DNA from: Nocardioides sp. Root190
GTDB lineage: Bacteria; Actinomycetota; Actinomycetes; Propionibacteriales; Nocardioidaceae
Reading direction: 5' to 3'
Assembly: GCF_001428565.1 (NCBI RefSeq)
Contig: NZ_LMIA01000010.1
Location: forward strand, 573,396 to 616,798
Length of the DNA: 43,403 bases
The notes under the pieces were generated by a model that ran no database searches, was not told the origin of the DNA, and was given only the letters and a program-made list of their open reading frames with translations. The position numbers were made by a program, and so were the translations under genes. Below are positions 41,531-43,403 of the stretch, one piece after another; the stretch's first letter is position 1, and every line of letters begins with the position of its first letter.

Positions 41531-42988
41531 TCAGGCGCCGACCTTGCTGGTGCGCCGCGGCTCGACGGCCGTGAAGTCGATCTTCTCGCGCACGCCGCAG
41601 TCGGGGCAGCACCAGTCGTCCGGGATGTCCTTCCAGGCGGTCCCTGCCGCGAAGCCCTCGAGCTCGTTGCCCTCAGCGACCTCGTAGGTGTACTCGCACC
41701 CGGGGCACTGGGCGGCCAGGACCTCGGCCGCGAACTCGTGCGCACTGGCGTCGGCGCGCAGCGCGGCCTCCTGCGCGAGGAGCTCGGCCGGCACGGGGTA
41801 CTTCCGCAGCAGCTTCTCCCTCTTCGCCGGCTGCAGGTTGGCCAGGCGCAGGTCGCCGTCGTAGTGGGCGACGACCCGCTTGTCCATCAGCGCCCGGAAG
41901 AGCGGCGGGAACATCGCGACCACGATCATCCCGGTGTAGCCGGTCGGCAGCACCGGAGCGTCCTTGAAGTCACGCAGGGTCTGGTAGCGACGGGTCGGGT
42001 TCGCGTGGTGGTCGCTGTGGCGCTGCAGGTGGTAGAGCAGCACGTTGGTCGCGATGTTGTTCGAGTTCCACGAGTGCGCCGGGGAGACCCGCTCGTAGCG
42101 CATCTTGCCGGGCGTTCCGACCTTCTGGCGCACCATGCCGTAGTGCTCCATGTAGTTGACGACCTCCAGCAGGGAGAAGCCGACGATCGCCTGGAGGACG
42201 AGGTACGGCAACAGGCCGAGCGGGTTGACGTCGTACGCCAGACCGAGCCACAGCATCAGGCCACCCCACAGGGCGACGGTCATCAGCCAGGCGTTGAGGA
42301 CGTCGTTGCCGAGGTGGAACGGGTGGGTGCCCTTGCGCTGGTAGCGCTTGGCCTCGAGCTCCCACGAGCTCGTCAGCGAACCCAGCACCGTGCGCGGCCA
42401 GAACCGGTAGACGCTCTCGCCCATCCGGGAGCTCGCGGGGTCCTCCGGAGTGGCCACCCGGACGTGGTGGCCGCGGTTGTGCTCGATGTAGAAGTGGCCG
42501 TAGAAGGTCTGCGCCAGTGCGATCTTCGAGGCCCAGCGCTCCACCGACTCCCGCTTGTGGCCCAGCTCGTGGGCAGTGTTGATCGCGACGCCACCGACGA
42601 CGCCGACGGACACGGCCAGGCCGACCTTGGCGAGCACCGACATGTCCGTGGTCGCGAGGTACCAGATCGCCGCGACGAACCCGCCGTACTGCACCGGCAG
42701 GTAGAGGTAGGTCACCCAGCGGTAGTACTTGTCGTTCTCCAGCGCGTCGATGACGTCGTCGGGCGGGTTGGTGCTGTCGTAGCCGGCGACCAGGTCGAGG
42801 AGCGGGATGAGCCCGAAGAACACCACCGGCGTCAGCCAGAAGAACAGCGCCTGGTCGGTCGCCTCGAACAACGTGATGCCGACGATCGGCGTGAGCGGGA
42901 CGACGAGCCCGAGGACCCACAGGTAGCGCTTCTTGTCGCGCCACGGAACGGTCGTGCCGTCGGCTCCTCGTGTTGCGTACCTGGCCAT
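41531..42988 (-). CDS. alkB: Alkane 1-monooxygenase fused to rubredoxin
   Basis: 485 residues. The membrane diiron hydroxylase part (about 1-400) has six hydrophobic helices and the AlkB histidine motifs HELGHKR, EHNRGHHVRVATPEDPASS and LQRHSDHHANPTRRYQTL, plus NYMEHYG. The C-terminal rubredoxin part (about 430-475) has CPGCEYTY and CCPDCGVREK, which bind one iron and pass electrons to the hydroxylase. The enzyme converts medium- or long-chain alkanes to 1-alkanols. ATG at 42988 is set by the strong site GAGGAGG 4 nt upstream. Such fusions are known in Nocardioides and other actinobacteria. Confidence 0.95.
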   Translation of the reverse strand: MARYATRGADGTTVPWRDKKRYLWVLGLVVPLTPIVGITLFEATDQALFFWLTPVVFFGLIPLLDLVAGYDSTNPPDDVIDALENDKYYRWVTYLYLPVQYGGFVAAIWYLATTDMSVLAKVGLAVSVGVVGGVAINTAHELGHKRESVERWASKIALAQTFYGHFYIEHNRGHHVRVATPEDPASSRMGESVYRFWPRTVLGSLTSSWELEAKRYQRKGTHPFHLGNDVLNAWLMTVALWGGLMLWLGLAYDVNPLGLLPYLVLQAIVGFSLLEVVNYMEHYGMVRQKVGTPGKMRYERVSPAHSWNSNNIATNVLLYHLQRHSDHHANPTRRYQTLRDFKDAPVLPTGYTGMIVVAMFPPLFRALMDKRVVAHYDGDLRLANLQPAKREKLLRKYPVPAELLAQEAALRADASAHEFAAEVLAAQCPGCEYTYEVAEGNELEGFAAGTAWKDIPDDWCCPDCGVREKIDFTAVEPRRTSKVGA

Positions 42989-43073
42989 CGTGCCTCCTCG
43001 GGTGGTGCGACGACGTCGTCGCTGACTACTCCTCCAGAGTGGCTCCGCGGCCGGGCGGGGGTCTCGGGCGAGG

Positions 43074-43112
43074 TGCACAAGGCGGACGGTGGGCATTGTC
43101 AGCCTGCACAAA
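43074..43112. promoter_or_regulatory. Shared motif, copy 2, upstream of alkB
   Basis: TTGTCAGCCTGCACAAA (43096-43112) matches 15 of 17 bases of the site at 40099. Just before it, TGCACAAGGCGGACGGT (43074-43090) resembles the sequence following the first site (TGCACAAAGGGACGGT, 40109-40124). The TGCACAA core thus occurs twice here. The block is 86-124 bp before the alkB start. Confidence 0.6.
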
Positions 43113-43114
43113 CC

Positions 43115-43155
43115 CCCGTTGGTCGAGGAGGCCGCCCGCGGCCGTCTCGAGACCT
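43115..43155. repeat. Palindromic intergenic repeat, copy C
   Basis: 41 nt identical to copy D (43264-43304). It has the same outer parts as copies A and B (GGTCGAGGAG...GTCTCGAGACC) but a different inner stem, GGCCGC-cc-GCGGCC. Confidence 0.75.
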
Positions 43156-43263
43156 CTGGCCGTGCTACCGGGACCTGCCCGTGGGCTGCGGTCGGTCGGT
43201 GATTCCGTTCCGAAAGGGGCAGCGACGAGGAGGTACGGCGGAGGGCGGGTTGCGCTGTCGTGG

Positions 43264-43304
43264 CCCGTTGGTCGAGGAGGCCGCCCGCGGCCGTCTCGAG
43301 ACCT
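43264..43304. repeat. Palindromic intergenic repeat, copy D
   Basis: Identical over 41 nt to copy C, 149 bp away in the same orientation. Direct spacing of two long identical copies makes the interval prone to deletion or duplication. Confidence 0.75.
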
Positions 43305-43403
43305 GGTGACCCGGTGCCGGAACCAGCCACTCCCCATCCACAACGGGCCCTGGGGCGGGCGCTTTCCACAGCCCTGTTCGTTGGTGCCCCTTTCAGTCGG
43401 ACC

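Larger units (their letters stand above)
42989..43403. other. Intergenic region upstream of alkB
   Basis: About 415 bp without a supportable gene. It holds the shared 17-nt motif, two near-identical palindromic repeats (C and D) and GC-rich sequence. Reading frames run through on the minus strand, but no start with a ribosome site and no family similarity is seen. Confidence 0.6.

Noticed and set aside
43115..43304. CRISPR array from the two identical repeats C and D
   Set aside because: There are only two copies 149 bp apart, each a long palindrome, and relatives of the repeat lie elsewhere in isolation; no cas genes.

Overview
The window is high-GC actinobacterial DNA, most likely from Nocardioides or a close relative (Nocardioidaceae). 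This is inferred from the GTG/TTG starts, chains of 1-4 nt gene overlaps, a complete Mce lipid-import operon, an AlkB-rubredoxin fusion, DUF3558 lipoprotein and PucR-type regulators. I see no tRNA, rRNA, CRISPR array, insertion sequence or prophage.

Positions 1-8.6 kb are mostly housekeeping: the 3' part of an acetyl-CoA synthetase gene (with an unexpected 16-residue gap at its hinge motif), a PPOX/flavin-reductase-fold protein, NhaA and a small membrane protein, a holin-family membrane protein, a fructosamine-kinase-family protein followed directly by a VapC/PIN toxin frame lacking a start codon, and an MprAB-like two-component system with an overlapping DUF3558 lipoprotein gene. From 8.5 to 12.3 kb (minus strand) lies a three-gene chorismate-amination operon: a PhzE/TrpEG-like fused synthase, PabA and PabB.

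From 12.4 to 19.8 kb is the most unusual part. An AlbA_2/Schlafen-like ATP-binding regulator of visibly lower GC sits behind nested perfect inverted repeats. Next to it is a putative proteolytic signalling module: a TPR-CHAT (caspase-like) protein, a divergently encoded cytoplasmic subtilase, and an ECF sigma factor translationally coupled to a 154-residue two-part protein. The layout recalls the Csx29 (TPR-CHAT)/Csx30/CASP-sigma circuit of type III-E CRISPR systems, but no CRISPR component is present.

From 19.8 to 25.2 kb, an exported flavin amine oxidase and a secreted beta-propeller protein diverge from a TetR regulator-class II aldolase-PfkB kinase operon.

From 25.2 to 43.0 kb is a lipid/alkyl oxidation and import region. 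A 12-gene minus-strand operon runs GMC (cholesterol-oxidase-like) oxidase, YrbE permeases A and B, MceA-F, two Mce-associated proteins and a PucR regulator, with junctions of at most a few nt. Downstream is a desaturase-reductase-ferredoxin fusion. Divergent from the operon is a second PucR regulator, convergent with alkB-rubredoxin. A 17-nt motif found upstream of both the PucR/GMC pair and alkB links them. Four copies of a palindromic intergenic repeat lie in the window. Many genes have a TAnnnT-like hexamer exactly 6-7 nt before the start codon, suggesting widespread leaderless transcription.
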